Assembly: GCF_001659605.2 (NCBI RefSeq)
Contig: NC_035161.2
Span: 29,745,691 to 29,809,690 of the forward strand
Direction of reading: 5' to 3'
Source: Manihot esculenta
Lineage: Eukaryota > Streptophyta > Magnoliopsida > Malpighiales > Euphorbiaceae
DNA: 64,000 nt
Of the stretch, positions 22,678-35,291 are shown one piece after another. The first letter of the stretch is position 1. Each line of letters begins with the position of its first letter. The notes below the pieces were generated by a model. It made no database searches. It was given only the letters and a program-made list of their open reading frames with translations, and was not told the DNA's origin. Both the position numbers and the translations under genes were made by a program.

Positions 22678-25600
22678 ATGCCTGGTAACAAACCTGAAGA
22701 GGGGATCTGCAATCTATATGAGCTAGACAACTCTTCCCAGAGTCGGCATCTATCTCAAGTTGTTGGTGGCAATTGGCCAGTACTTGATTATGGTCAGTGG
22801 TTTGGAAAGCCAACCCAGATAGAGGCCTCACAGAATTTCAATCTGCAGAACTACAACTTACAGCAATTAGGTATCAATGGTATATGCTACTTATGTTATT
22901 ACTTAAGCAGATTGTCCTGAAGGCTTGTTATAATCAGTAAAATGTTTAAACTGCCTGATATTGCATAGTGCTTTCCCTTCTTTGTTTTGGAATGAGAAAA
23001 ATAAATTTGTAGTTTATGAATTCTTTTTATTAATTGCAGTTTGAGATACTTTTTTCATGCTCATGTGAACTCATGCTATGCAATTCTGTTATTTGCAGAT
23101 TCTGTGAAAGGAAATGATGTTGGGTCTCCAAACGTGGCATTTGACCAAAACTGTATGCAATTAACTCCAAAACCAGAGTATTCCAGAAGTCTCACCATAA
23201 ACAATCCACCGAATACAAATGAATTTTTGCTTAGATGCCAGAACTTCCAGTCAAATCAGAACCAGCGTGGAAGTTTCAGTGAAAGCACCTGTTATGACCA
23301 GCGAATTTTGACTTCAAGAGGTTTTTCTATCTTTAAATCGCAGCCAGAAAATGAGTGTGCCGACAGTCCCACCTTGACAACCAATTCAGAAAGGTCAGAG
23401 ATTACTGAAGCTTCTAGTGATTTCAACTTTCTTAGAGGGCAGAATCAATTTGTGAGGGACCAACAGCTGAGTTCTTCAGAGATTCACCCAATGCAGCAGC
23501 CTGGGTTTAATGACATGCAGTTATTGCAGCAGCATGTTATGTTCAAGCAGCTGCAAGAAATTCAGAGACAGCAACAGCTTCAGCAGCTAGGTGATTTGAG
23601 GCAACAGAGCTCCTTAAACCAGTTTTCTGCTATTTCAAGGCAGGCAGCTGGGGGCCAGTTTTCACCTCTCATCAGTGGAACACCTGTTCATGATGCATCG
23701 CCAATGCTTAGGAACTGGATGCAGCGAGGTGCATCTCCTGGTGTACAAGGAGTACCAAATAAATTATTCTCCCAAGAGCAAGGTCAGGCATTGCGTTCCA
23801 CAGGTCTTGCTACTCAGCAGTTTGATGTCTCTTTATATGGTGCTCCTATTTCTAATGCAAGAGGCAACATGAGCCTATATCCTCATCTTCAAGGACCATC
23901 TCATGACTCTGTCAATTTGTTGGCCAAGGCTAGCAGTCAAGTACAAAAATCAGTAATGCAGTCTGCTGGCTTTGGCAATCCTTTTTTAGGAGATCAGCCT
24001 GCTGTTCCTCTAAATCTGTTAGGTTTATCCCAAGGGCCTTTGATATCCAAGCAAGAACTTCAGATGAAAGATAATTTTGGACAAGTGCCTGTTCAGGGTT
24101 TAAGCAGTGGAGTTTTTCCTGGAAATCTTCTGGAATGTAATACTCCACAAGGTAATACATCTATGAAGGAATTTAATGGGAGACAAGAACAAGCTGGTTG
24201 GCCTGCAAGGCAGCAAGCAAAACAACTGGGTCCTTCTCAGGGATTGGTTCCTCTTGATCCAATGGAAGCAAAGATTTTGTACAATATGGATGACAACACT
24301 TGGGATACTTTTGGAAGTCGCCCTGAGACAGGTACTGGAGGCTTGGGCAACATTTTGGAACAGCCAGACTCATCTTATGCATTTCCTTCCCTTCAGAGTG
24401 GGAGCTGGAGTGCTCTTATGCAGTCTGCTGTGGCAGAGGCTTCTAGCAGTGATACTGGGGTACAGGAGGAGTGGAGTAGCTTGACTTTTCAAAATACGGA
24501 GCAATCAACTGATAACCAAATATCAAACTTTGTGGAAAATGAGAAGCAGCATACTGGCTGGGTTGATAACAACTTTCAGGCTGCCTCCTCCTTTAGCCCA
24601 AAACCTTTTCCTGTGATTACTGATTCTAGCATGAGCTCTACCTTCCCTGGCTTTCAGCAACCAGGAATCCAATTATCAGTTGAACAGAGAGAGGATATTT
24701 GCCAGGGAGGTTCTCATGAGTCCATTGAGAATTACAAACCTCAGCAGAAGACATCAATTGAAGATGGTCAAAAGGTTCCAACATTTGTGCATTCAGATAA
24801 TGCATGGCCTGGACAAATGTTTGAGCACTCACAAAGGGCTGAACGGCATCAGATAGTAGCCTCAAGCAACATCTCTATGGAAAAGGGCACTGAGAGCATG
24901 GTAAAAAGTCAACATCAGATGAGTGATGTCCCTAAAGTTGCATTTAACTCTTATGAGGGAGCCAATGAGACACAAGAGAAGCAGAATTGCCACCAAAGAG
25001 AACGTTCTAATGACTTCTCAAAAGGCTCGGGTGGTCATGAGCAAGGGCATGTGGAGCAGTTAAAGTTTTTTGGTAATATTTCCAGCAGCTTAATGAATTT
25101 AGATAAGGTGAATGAGCGTCCGGTGTTTATCAAAGATTCTTATTGCAGTTGCTTCTTTCCAGTCATTAATTAGTAATGTGCTCTGTTTCTTCTCAGGCAT
25201 CCTTATCCAATTTTCAAGGAAATTCAAGAGTTTCAGAGGAGGTGCCCTCTGGAGTTGATAGTGTCTCTAATGCTTCTACTACGCTTCATGGATCAGTGCA
25301 CCCTGACGGTTCAAATGTTTCTGTGCAGACTAGGTATTTGTTGTGAATGTTTTGATGAATTGGAGCTTGGAAGCTTAGAATTTGTGTTTAATCTTGTTAT
25401 CATTATTGATTATCATCTTGCTTCACTCTGTCAAAATTTAATCGATATGGTCAATATATTGATTGCAGAACTGTGAAGACCTGCATTATTTTCTGCATTT
25501 TTGCTTTCCAATTTTTTAGCAGAACTTAATACTAAAAGTTGTTTTTGAGTCTGAAGCTGTTCATATGTCCCATTTATCCAGTTCTGCACATTAAAGATCT

Positions 25601-28542
25601 AATGGAATCATTACTAACATAAACATGGCAGTGAACATATGCTTGAGCTGCTTCACAAGGTTGACCAATCAAAGGATGATAGCTCCACAAAACAATTTGG
25701 ATCCACTGATGGTAATCCTTTGACTGCACTGCATGGAGCAGATTCACATGATAGATCTGTCTCTCAACTTTACACTCAGTCTTCTGATTCCCAAGGATTT
25801 GGTTTGAGGTTGGCTCCTCCATCTCAAAGGTTGGCAAATTCAAACAGTTTTCCCTTTCCTCCAGGTTTACCACAGACTATAAACAATCTGAATCATAGGC
25901 AAGTTAATCCTGAACTGGGAGAGAGAAATCTGTCTTGTTTAACTCCATCTTCATTTCAGTCTTCACCTGCTTCACATGAGCTGGCTCAAAGAGCACATTG
26001 GGAAAATAAATCTGATACCATGGGACCCAAAAGTTTCTCTCCATATGTGAACATGCTTGGAAACCCTGCTTCATCATTTGCATCCAATCATCCACAAACA
26101 GGAAATCAACTTCAAATGCATCCGTTCTCCAATATATCTGTATCATCTCAACCTTTGCAGGCAACCTTACCTGCTGGAACTGGCAAATTCCCATCTTTTA
26201 ACTTGGCCCCTTCTCCTGATACTTCTCAACAGCTGCACACTAATCCTATTGGTCAACGATTTCCGGTTTTGGAGGCTGCCCCTGTATCTCAAGCTTTGGA
26301 CATGTCTGGCACGTTGCTACAGGATGAGAATTCAACAAGGCCATATAATGTTTGGAGAAATGTGCCAACTCAGAGACAATCATTTGGTATAGAACCTCTC
26401 AAGTTTTCCAATTCTGCTTCCCACATGGATTGGGCTCCACATGGGTCAAATGATCAAATTTCCATAAAAGCTGTACATAACTCATCAGAAATTGGTGTTT
26501 CTTCTAGTTCACAAGGCTTTGGACATGTGGAAAAGCGTGCTGGAGAAGAGTTGTTGCAACAACGAATATCAGCTAAGATGCTTGATACTTCTCAGCCAGG
26601 TGGTATGTCTCGAGGGCCAGAACCTGTTTCTGATGCAACTGTAGTAACATCTGGCTCATTGGTGTCTCATGCTCAGGACCTTGATAAAGTAAGGCATAAC
26701 AATGACCTTGCTCTAGCTTCCTCTAAAAGAAATATCGAGTCCTTCAGCCATTCACATAATGATAACCGTGATTACTCTCTTTTGTACCAAGTGCAGGCAA
26801 TCTCAACGAATGATGGTGCAGACAGTGCTTTGGATGTTCCATGTGCTAGTGCTTTGGGAGGACAGCAGTTATATGAGAACGTCTCAAGGTTCAGAACCCC
26901 TGTGGATGGAAGACCAAATTCAACATCACAAACTGGTTCATTTCCATCTGGGCATAAGCAAATGCTTAGCTTGTTGGGAGAAGCAGGAGATGGTCCAATT
27001 GTAAAAGCTCCTCAGCAACCTGCCCTTCAATCGAGAAATTCTCAGGAAACTTGTAATGACACTCATAGTCAATCTAGCAGCAGCAATCTGCATTTGGCAC
27101 CCTCCTGGTTTAAGCAATATGAAGCTCTTAGAAATGGACAAATGATGCCAATTTTTGATGCTAGACTTGCAAAATCTGTTGCTTCACAGTTTTCTCTTGG
27201 AAAGCCTTCTCAGAATTTGCATAGGCATAGCTCTTTGGAACAGTTGGATGCTGCTGATGCTGGTCAGGGTGGCAGGGTTTGGCCAAGTAGTCAGCAGTTG
27301 TCATCCCCCTATATGTTGCCTTCAGTAGTCAACAGTCAAGTTGCTATTATAAGACCAAAGAAGCGAAAAATCACATCTGAGCTTCTTCCATGGCATAAAG
27401 AGGTGAATCAAGATTCCAAAAGGCTTCAAAATATCAGGTGCTTGTGTATATCCATGTTTGTGTGGCTTGTAGGTTCTCTCCCCCTCCCATCAATATTACC
27501 TAAATAGGGATATTCATTCCTCTTAGTGTTTGATCCATCAATGACAAAGTATTTTGTTTGCAGTGTTGCAGAACAAGTCTGGGCAAAAGCTACAAACCGA
27601 CTGACTGAAAAGGCATGCTTCTAGTAAAAACAATCTGTATGATCACAATCTTAATCATTGTCAAATGTTATTAATTTTCTTAAATTTAAATTAGCAGGTA
27701 GAAGATGAGTTTGAGATGATTGATGATTTGCAGCCAATGCATCGATCAAAAAGAAGGCTTGTATTGACGACACAGCTGCTACAGCAATTGTTTCACCCTG
27801 CACCAGCATCCATTTTATCTGCGGACTCTGCTTCAAGTTATGATGTCATATCATACTTCGTTTCTAGGTTATCGCTGGGAGATGCATGTAGCCTTGCTTA
27901 TTGCATGAGAAAAGAGTTTCTTGAACCTGTAAACAATAGTGATGTGTGAGTGTTACTTTTCAAACTCTAAGAAACTAAGTTAAGGTCCCCCCCACCCCCA
28001 CCCCCACCAAAAAAAAAAAGAAGAAAAAGAAGAAAAAAAAGAAGAGAATATTCTTGTTTTTCCCAATGGAAAACTTATTATCCATTGTTTTTGTCCAGGA
28101 ATTCTAAGAAGCTAAAAAATTCTGAAAGAAGTGGTGAGCAACAATGTTTGGCTGTTGTGGAAGAGTTCATTGATAGAGCAAAGAAGCTGGAGAATGGCTT
28201 CCAAAGGTATCAAGTCTTTTGCTAGCCACAAGAGCATTTTGACCCTTTCGGATATGAATTGATGATTCTCAACTCCAAGTGCACAATTTCATCTAAATAA
28301 ATTCAATTTGATAATGCAGATTGGACAAGACAGCATCAGTTGCAGACATAAGAGCGGAGTTTCAAGAGTTGGAAAGGTTTGCTGTGATTAACCGTTTTGC
28401 CAAGTTTCATGTTCGGGGACAAATAGATGCCTCTGGAACCTCAACCTCATCTGCTGCTCCAAAACCAATTCCACAGAGATACATTACAGGATTTCCTATG
28501 CCTCGAAATCTACCTGAGGAAGTACAATGTCTTTCATTATGA
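22678..28542 (+). CDS. Large Gln/Ser-rich protein, dentin sialophosphoprotein-like plant family
   Basis: Coding exons: 22678-22870, 23099-25107, 25197-25333, 25632-27437, 27564-27612, 27698-27945, 28099-28206 and 28320-28542. Phases agree throughout, giving about 1590 aa. The protein starts MPGNKPEEGICNLYEL. It has a Gln-rich stretch at about residues 190-240 (FKQLQEIQRQQQLQQLG) and long low-complexity Ser/Asn/Gln regions. A basic motif PKKRKITSELLPWHKEV near residue 1356 is a likely nuclear signal. The conserved C-terminus (KATNRLTEKVEDEFEM, MHRSKRRLVLTTQLLQQLF, SRLSLGDACS, LERFAVINRFAKFH) matches plant proteins annotated as dentin sialophosphoprotein-like (At5g07980 type, from memory). No catalytic domain is seen and molecular function is unknown. 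The intron after 27612 begins GC, not GT. The start follows family similarity. Confidence 0.85.
27985..28046. repeat. Low-complexity C-run and AAG-rich tract in an intron
   Basis: CCCCCCACCCCCACCCCCACC followed by A/AAG-rich sequence within the intron between exons ending 27945 and starting 28099. Confidence 0.8.
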
Positions 28543-30072
28543 CTATCAACTATTTATCACAAACTGAATCCTCTTTCTGCTGCATTCTGCATTCCATTGT
28601 GTTACCTGTGCCTCCACCAATATCACGCCTTATTAATTTGAAACACTTGCATGCAAGAGAGGAGTAATGCAAATGGAATGGACGGATCCTACTCCAAGTA
28701 AACAAGGCTGCATATTCATTTTGAATTAGGGCCAACTGTTATCATTTTTGAGGAAGTATATATTGTTTCTTGTATATGTTAATGAATTTTCAAGGAGAAT
28801 AGGGAGTAATTAACTTTTTATAGAGCAAGAGGATCAGTAGTATGGATGATCTCTAGTGCTTGTTAGTTGTTACATAAATAGTTAAATTTAGCTCATGTAA
28901 TGTGGCTGCAATTCTTAGCAATATCCTGGTAGTATTTTTCTCTCCCCTTTCTGCCTGTTTGACCTCCCTTTCATGTCTTTGATGTTATAAGCTGGTAGAA
29001 CAGGAGAGTTGAGATGGTCTTGAAGACATTGTTCAAGATTTACATGTAGCTGACATTACATGGTTGGGGATTTCTCACAGGAACATCCACTTCCACTGAG
29101 GGATTGATTGCCTTAGTTTAATTGGATTTTGATGGTTAGTGGGGCAAAAGCTTTCCTTGACTTGGACATTTCTTAAAAAGATATCCTACCCTCTTTGTCA
29201 CTTGTATGTGTTGTTACCTTGACATTACATTTTATTGGGGGCACTAAAGATCTCACTGAAAAGGATACAGAAACTTCTATGACAACTTTATTAAACATTT
29301 GTTTTCTTTGAAAAGTACAAGGTATAAGACATTGATTCTATTGACCTGCAAAGGTATGAGGGAGGAAAGGACAAGAGAAGCCTTTTTATGACAAAAAAGC
29401 AGATGGGTTTTTGGGTTGGAAGGATTCTAAGTAGTCACTATTTATTATTTTATTTTTCCTCATAAAATTGACTGAAAGAAAGCAGCAGGTACACGTCAGA
29501 TGTTTTCTGATACTGTCGTCTTAATGACCAACTTGTATCAATTCTGTCAGTGTCAGTATCTGATTCCCCAGTCATGATTTGGAACGTGTGATGTGAGAGA
29601 GCATCATGATTGAAACTTCTTTTTCTTAACTAGAAGCTGATATCAATAAAGAACAGCAAACAAAAAAAAAACTAGTCAATTCTTATATATATAAATATAT
29701 AAATAATAACCCCTTTGTGGGGTTAATTACGTATGTCCATTCCCACAGGATCTCCAATTGGCGCTTACACAAGAAGCCATAGCTGACATCTCTTGTGGGG
29801 TGTGTTCATGCTTTCAAACATCCAAATATTCTTTTTGTGAAAATTAATAACAACAAAACAAAAACATCTTTTGTGTGTGTCTGTGTGTGTAATCCCACCA
29901 TCACCTTCACATGGAACTAGGACCTTTTTGCCTTCAGGGTAAGTGGGTCCCAGCAGAAATCACACTGACCATCGCCTGCCCAACGAAAGGACATTTCTTT
30001 CATATATTGATTTTTCTAAAAAAAAAACAAAAAAAATCTTGGATTATCATAATTCTGTGGCGGTAAACATTT
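28543..30072. other. 3' UTR and intergenic DNA
   Basis: The first several hundred bases likely form the 3' UTR of the large gene; no single polyadenylation site stands out. Further on there are an AT repeat near 29683-29710 and a TG-repeat near 29872-29890. No gene recognised. Confidence 0.45.
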
Positions 30073-30515
30073 TTGGTAAGTGGTCCTTTGATTTGTTTAC
30101 TCCAAAAGTCGGACGTTATAGCTAAAATATGGAGGATGCGTTCGCCGATGAACCCTGATAAGGCTCTCACCGAAGGCTTTGAAGCTATAGCTTCAATAGC
30201 AGATGGTCTAAGCATCACTCTGGTTGAACGAAAATCTCTGAGAGGCAGGAGCCTAAACGTTGTATTGGCTGCTTGCTTGTTCATTGCCTGCAGAGAGTAA
30301 ATCTCCGAGGACGTTAAGGGAGATAAGTAGGGCCACAGCTGGGGTTTCAGGGAAGGAAAATAAAATAGAAGAACAGGGGCTATAAAGAAGCATGTGGAGA
30401 TTGATACTGGGACTTTGCATGCTAGTGAACTTGTTAGACGGTTTTGTTCTAATCATGGCATGAAAAATCAAGCAATGAAGTCTGGTAAGAAGCTCTTGAA
30501 AACTCCAAAGATATT
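30073..30515 (+). pseudogene. TFIIB-like pseudogene
   Basis: One plus frame reads MNPDKALTEGFEAIASIADG then KSLRGRSLNVVLAACLFIACRE. This corresponds to the first cyclin repeat of transcription factor IIB, where plant TFIIB has 'QDALLAACLYIACRQE'. A TAA stop follows immediately. Further frames with stops and shifts lead to GTLHASELVRRFCSNHGMKN, the later TFIIB segment ('FMRRFCSNLGM'). The N-terminal zinc ribbon is not seen and the second cyclin repeat is incomplete. TFIIB positions RNA polymerase II at promoters; this copy cannot encode it. Whether it was a retrocopy is unclear; no poly-A or TSD was found. Confidence 0.75.
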
Positions 30516-30599
30516 GATGAGTGATAAATCTGATCTTTCTCTTATTCCATGATAGATCTGGTTTTCTTCTTCTTTCGTCATATGGGTCCATTAAATGGG

Positions 30600-31120
30600 T
30601 CTCTCAATATTCTATTGTCAGGGTTTACCGGGAATGCTCGGTGGAGACCCTCCGACGTTCAAGTCAGATTCATGAACTAGTGTAGTATGGATAGGCAAGA
30701 GTTGGAGAGAAAAATAAAAAAATATGGAGCGGAGGAAGAAGCCAGAAGAAGAAGCCATAAGAAGAACAAAGAAGATCCCATCTCCTTTTTTACCTGCTCC
30801 TTATGTCTCCCGCCTCCCTGCTATTGTGCTACATGTCTATGTCAGTCAGACCCATACGTACGGACGTGCCATTTAATTTCCCTGGCGCGCATGCGGGCAG
30901 GGCTGCGAAATGACTGGACCAGCTCTTCTCCCTCACATCACATCACCGGGCTGAGCTTCTTCTTGCTGGGTCTAGGCTCGCGGGTAACCCATCCGGCTCG
31001 GCATGTCTGGGTCGAGACCTGAGATGCTGAGTTGGTCAGCTTAAGGAGGACTTGATGGGTTTTGGACCATTATTCTCCTCTTGGGCCCGGCCTCGCTAGG
31101 GTAGAAGAAGTCCGGCGGTC
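30600..31120. repeat. GC-richer repeat-like segment of unknown family
   Basis: Starts near TGTCAGGGTTTACCGGGAAT and contains GGTGGAGACCCTCCGACG, CTGGCGCGCATGCGGGCAG and GGGCCCGGCCTCGC. Its base composition is unlike the AT-rich surroundings and resembles LTR-internal sequence of plant retrotransposons. An open frame at 30687-31022 has no recognisable domain. No boundaries were found. Confidence 0.3.
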
Positions 31121-31600
31121 ATCAATGAGGAACCAAAATCCACCTTAGTCTTGGCAACCATTATTCATATAATCGCTCAGCTTTCAACCACTTGCATTGC
31201 ATATCACTGATTTTAGAAAAGGACTCAGAAAATTGACCAATCATAATCTTTCTTCAATCATTACAAATGGAACTTCCCTTGAATTGGGATTTCTTTTGTG
31301 TTCTTGATGGATTTAACTGAAGGTAGTAAGGATTTGCAGACACTGCAATGGTTGTTGAACTTGAAGTTGCAGAAGAAACAATCAAGAAGGCATATAAAGA
31401 TATGCATGCTTCAAGGCTCATACACAGTTGGTACCCTAAGGAGGTGAACATCCACAAGCTCTGCCATCCTTCAATTTGAGGTGCCAAGCAAAGGAGTATA
31501 AAACAAGTTTCCATTTGGACTCGAGCCTAATTAATTAGGACTAAACTTGCATAGTTGAGGATCATTTGTAATTTCAAATCACTGTAATTGAATCGGGATT
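31121..31600. other. Unassigned sequence
   Basis: No recognised gene. One plus frame includes DLTEGSKDLQTLQWLLNLKL then stops, and might be a decayed coding fragment. The minus-strand frame at 31254-31514 looks like a shadow of it. Confidence 0.3.
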
Positions 31601-32424
31601 TGGCTGGTTGAAGGATTTGTTCAATCATATAAGCTAGATTTAATGATTCTTGTCTTTCGATTAGACTCTTGCTAACATCTTAAAAAAAAACTAAAAAAAA
31701 CTCTCAGCTGCTTTTCTTAAAAGAAAAATAATAAATAATACAATTGAAATTTCAGAAATAAATAATTAATTAAAACTTTTAACCGAAAGTAATCGAATTG
31801 AGGTGTTTTGCAGCTGATTATTGGTTAAAACAAAAAAATTCATGTTATTATCTATTTTTTGGTTATAGTGGTCAAACACGCAAATCTCACCAATTCGAAT
31901 AAATTAATCCGCCTGCTTCGCGCTTAAATTAATTCATAATTAACTAAAACACGCATATAAATTTAATTAGTCAACTGCATTAAGAGAGAAAAATCCAAAT
32001 TTGATCAATAAAAACATGCGTTTTATTTAAATCAAATCTACTAATTTCTTAACATAAACTAATATTTTAATTGCTACTTGTTATTAACCCAATTAAATAA
32101 TTATGGATTTAATTAGATTAACGAGCAATATGTTGTCTTTCCAAGAGATTCAATGGCACTTCTCAAGAAAACAATAATGGAGCTGGTATTTCTCGATTCA
32201 GAAATTAACCTCAATAAAACCTCAATTTAATTTAATTTTCAACCGAAAATAATTAAAGGCCATAATAAAATTGCAATAATTAAGGAAAAGAAAAGAAAAT
32301 GAAAAAGAAAAGGAGAAGAAGATGGAGGGCGACAACAAAGGAGGAAAGGAGGAAGAGAGGAAAAATATGATGTCTAGTTTTAATTGTATGAGCCTTTATA
32401 TAGACACAAAAAGATAGAATTTAA

Positions 32425-34528
32425 ACCGTGGCAGTCTTCATGGGTTCAGGATATCACGGGGTGGCCCGCAGATCTCCCACCTTTTTTTCGCGGATGACAG
32501 CTTGATTTTCTTCAGAGCAAATGTTCAAGAGGCGTTGGAGCTCAAGCGTATTCTTCGTATCTATGAGAACGCATCTGGATAATTGGTTAACTTTCAAAAA
32601 TCATCTCTTTCTTTCAGCAAGTATACTCCTGTGGCTCTTCGGGTTTCTATCTGTTCAGTGCTCCAGATTGAGGAGAAGCCGAATTTGGGTAATTATTTGG
32701 GACTCCCTTCTCATGTTGGTAGTAACAAGAGGGAAGTGTTCAGTTTTGTTAAGGATCGTTTGTGGAAGCGGCTGAATTCATGGAAGCATCGTGCGTTGTC
32801 CCAAGCAGGTAAGGAGGTCCTCTTGAAAACAGTCCTCCAAGCTATGCCAAACTATGTTATGAGTTTGTTTTTACTGCCTCGGACTTTATGTGCTGACTTG
32901 CAGCGTATGATGACTCGGTATTGGTGGAGTAAGGGTGCTGATCAAAATCGCGGTATTCACTGGCTGGGTTGGCATAGAATGGCGAAGCACAGACTTGACT
33001 GCGGGTTAGGTTTTAAATCGCTCCATGATTTTAACTTAGCCATGCTTGGTAAGCAGGGTTGGAACATTATTAACAGGCCTCATTCTTTAGTGGCCCGCGT
33101 TCTTAAGGCTCGTTATTTTCCAACAACATCTTTTTTGGAAGCATCTTTGGGCCACAATCCTAGCTTTTTGTGGCGTAGTATATGGGCGACTCAGAGTTTG
33201 GTTAAAGCTGGTGCTTATTGGAGAATTGGGAATGGCAGGTCAGTTTCTATTTGGACTCACCCTTGGTTGAAAGAGGCGCCCGACTTATTGGTTTCTACAC
33301 CCCCTCCTCCGAACTGTACTCTTTCTGTTGTTGCGGATCTTATGATCGGCTATAGATGGAATGAGAGTTTAATAGCTCAGTTGTTCAATGATAGAGACAG
33401 GAGTTGTATTTTGAACATCCCTCTAAGTCTTTCTTCGCATCCAGATGCGTGGTGCTGGAAGTTTGCGTCCAATGGTCACTATTCTGTTAAGAGTGCTTAC
33501 AGATTTCTGGTTGCTGGGTTTCGACATAGGGAAGGTAGTGAGATATGGAGTCGTTTTTGGAAGACGAAGGTGTCTCCTAAAGTGCTTAATTTCTGCTGGC
33601 GTGCTTTAGTTAATGTAGTTCCTTGCCTCTCTTTGCTTCAGTCCAGGAGAGTTCCGGTTGATTCGATGTGTCCGTTGTGTCATGAGGCTCCTGAGACTAT
33701 CCTACATATTCTTGTTCAGTGTCCTTTTGCCCGCAGTTGCTGGTTGAGTTCGCCTTTGGGTTGGCCTGCTTTCTCCGCTGCCTCTCTTAGGGAGTGGTTC
33801 TCTTTAGCCTTCCTTACTGCTTCTGCGGAGAATGCTTCTCTTATTCTAATGATATGTTGGGCTTTGTGGCATAACAGAAATAATGTTGTTTGGAAAGATC
33901 AGGGTCGAACTGCGAGTGGTGTGTTCTTCATGGCACTGAATTTTTTGCAGCAATGGAGGGGGGCCTGTTCTGATTCTACCAGCTGCACCAATGTTGTATC
34001 GGCTTTGACTGTTTGGTCTCCTCCACCGCAGGGTTGGATTAAGGTTAATATTGACGCCTCTTTAAACTCGCAACGAAGTTCGCTAGGCTTTGGCTGTGTA
34101 GTCCGAGATGCTAATGGTAGATTTATAGCGGCTAAAGCAGGCTGTTTTTGCAGTCAGATGGAGGTTAAGTGTGCTGAGGCAGTGGCTTTTCGGGAGGCAT
34201 TGAGCTGGATTAAAGAGTGCGGATGGGATCGAGTTCTTTTCGAATCGGATGCTCAGGTTCTTATTGTGTCCATTAACAATGCTTCATTAGATGATTTATC
34301 ACCTTTTGGTCTTTTGGTTCAAGATTGTAAATTACTTCTATCCAGTTATGAGGAAGCAAGATGTGCTTTTATTCACAGGTCTGCGAATGATGTCGCTCAT
34401 GTTCTAGCAACATCGGCTCATTCTGAGTCAGGTCAAGGAGTTTGGGTTCATGTCCCTCCTCCTCATATAGTTTCCTTGATCGCTTTGAGTTAATAATATT
34501 TCTTTCATTTTCAAAAAAAAAAAAAAAA
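32425..34528 (+). mobile_element. 5'-truncated L1-type LINE with poly-A and target duplication
   Basis: Flanked by GATAGAATTTAA at 32413-32424 and 34529-34540; five preceding A residues may extend the duplication. It ends in a 16-base poly-A after TTTCATTTTC. Both are hallmarks of target-primed reverse transcription. Only the 3' half of ORF2 remains: the end of RT with the FADD catalytic motif, a zinc-binding zf-RVT region and a C-terminal RNase H. The clean duplication indicates a fairly recent insertion. Confidence 0.92.
32453..34493 (+). pseudogene. LINE ORF2 3' part: RT end, zf-RVT, RNase H
   Basis: The frame opens FRISRGGPQISHLFFADDSL, containing the RT catalytic FADD. It meets a TAA at 32579-32581 where LINEs usually have Gln (CAA to TAA), then stays open for 636 codons to 34493. 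Within it, NYLGLPSHVG, LNSWKHRALSQAGKEVLLK and WWSKG are RT-thumb motifs typical of plant LINEs. CPLCHEAPETILHILVQCPFA is the zf-RVT Cys/His motif. NIDAS, the Glu in KCAEAVAFREAL, and ESDAQ are the RNase H acidic residues. Endonuclease, ORF1 and most of RT are missing, so the copy is inactive. Confidence 0.9.
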
Positions 34529-34861
34529 GATAGAATTTAATAATTTAAAATAAACTCTACTACTCTTATATTATTCCTATCCTAATCTGATTGTGTTTAT
34601 CCAACTTGAAACTTATCTTATCTTTGCTTAGGTGACAAAATTGTGGCGCTTTCTGAAATTTCCCATCGCCTTTAGCTATGGCCAAGGTTACAACCTCTCA
34701 GTACAAAAATCATTTAATTCAACTTTTTTTTTTGTTTCTTTTCTCAACTTCTGCTAAAAAATATGTTCAAAATTAAATTTCAAGTAAAATTAAATATTTA
34801 TATCAAAATTATAGTAAAATTATGAAATTAAATAAGGAAAAAGTTGTGAGTTTTGTAAACA

Positions 34862-35204
34862 TCAGCTCCCCATACTTGCACCTTTACTTGTCCTCAAGCA
34901 TAAAAATTCAAAATAATAAAAACAATAAAACACATTCTTGTCTTTAATCAATCTGAAATTTAATTTATTCAAAATAAAGAACTAAATTGTCATGCAAATA
35001 AGATGATAGTAGAAATATCTTAATTTCACTAAAATTTACTCCAAATTTCATATTTAAAGCGTATTTCTCAAAACATAAAATTGATTCTCAATTCAATTTT
35101 AAGCACATAAAATATTAAAATATCATATAATATTAGACTGCACTTTTAAAAGAATAGACTATTAGGAATTCTTGACTAGACCAATAAAATTTAAAGAATT
35201 AGAG

Positions 35205-35291
<87 letters not shown>

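Larger units (their letters stand above)
31600..34861 (-). repeat. 3' LTR of old element E, interrupted by a LINE
   Basis: The inner end is TGTAAACA at 34861 (on the minus strand the LTR begins TGTTTACAAAAC), directly next to a polypurine tract. A minus-strand TATA box (CTATATAAAGG) lies near 32393-32403, giving a U3 of about 330 bp when the LINE (32425-34528) and its duplicated target copy are removed. The outer end could not be fixed; about 31.6-31.9 kb is a guess. Confidence 0.4.

Noticed and set aside
30687..31022. 111-aa frame in the GC-richer segment
   Set aside because: No recognisable motif, no splice context; likely chance in repeat-like DNA.
35207..35291. Regular repeat considered as a CRISPR-like or satellite array
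   Set aside because: It is a simple TTA microsatellite without spacers, and the DNA is plant nuclear.
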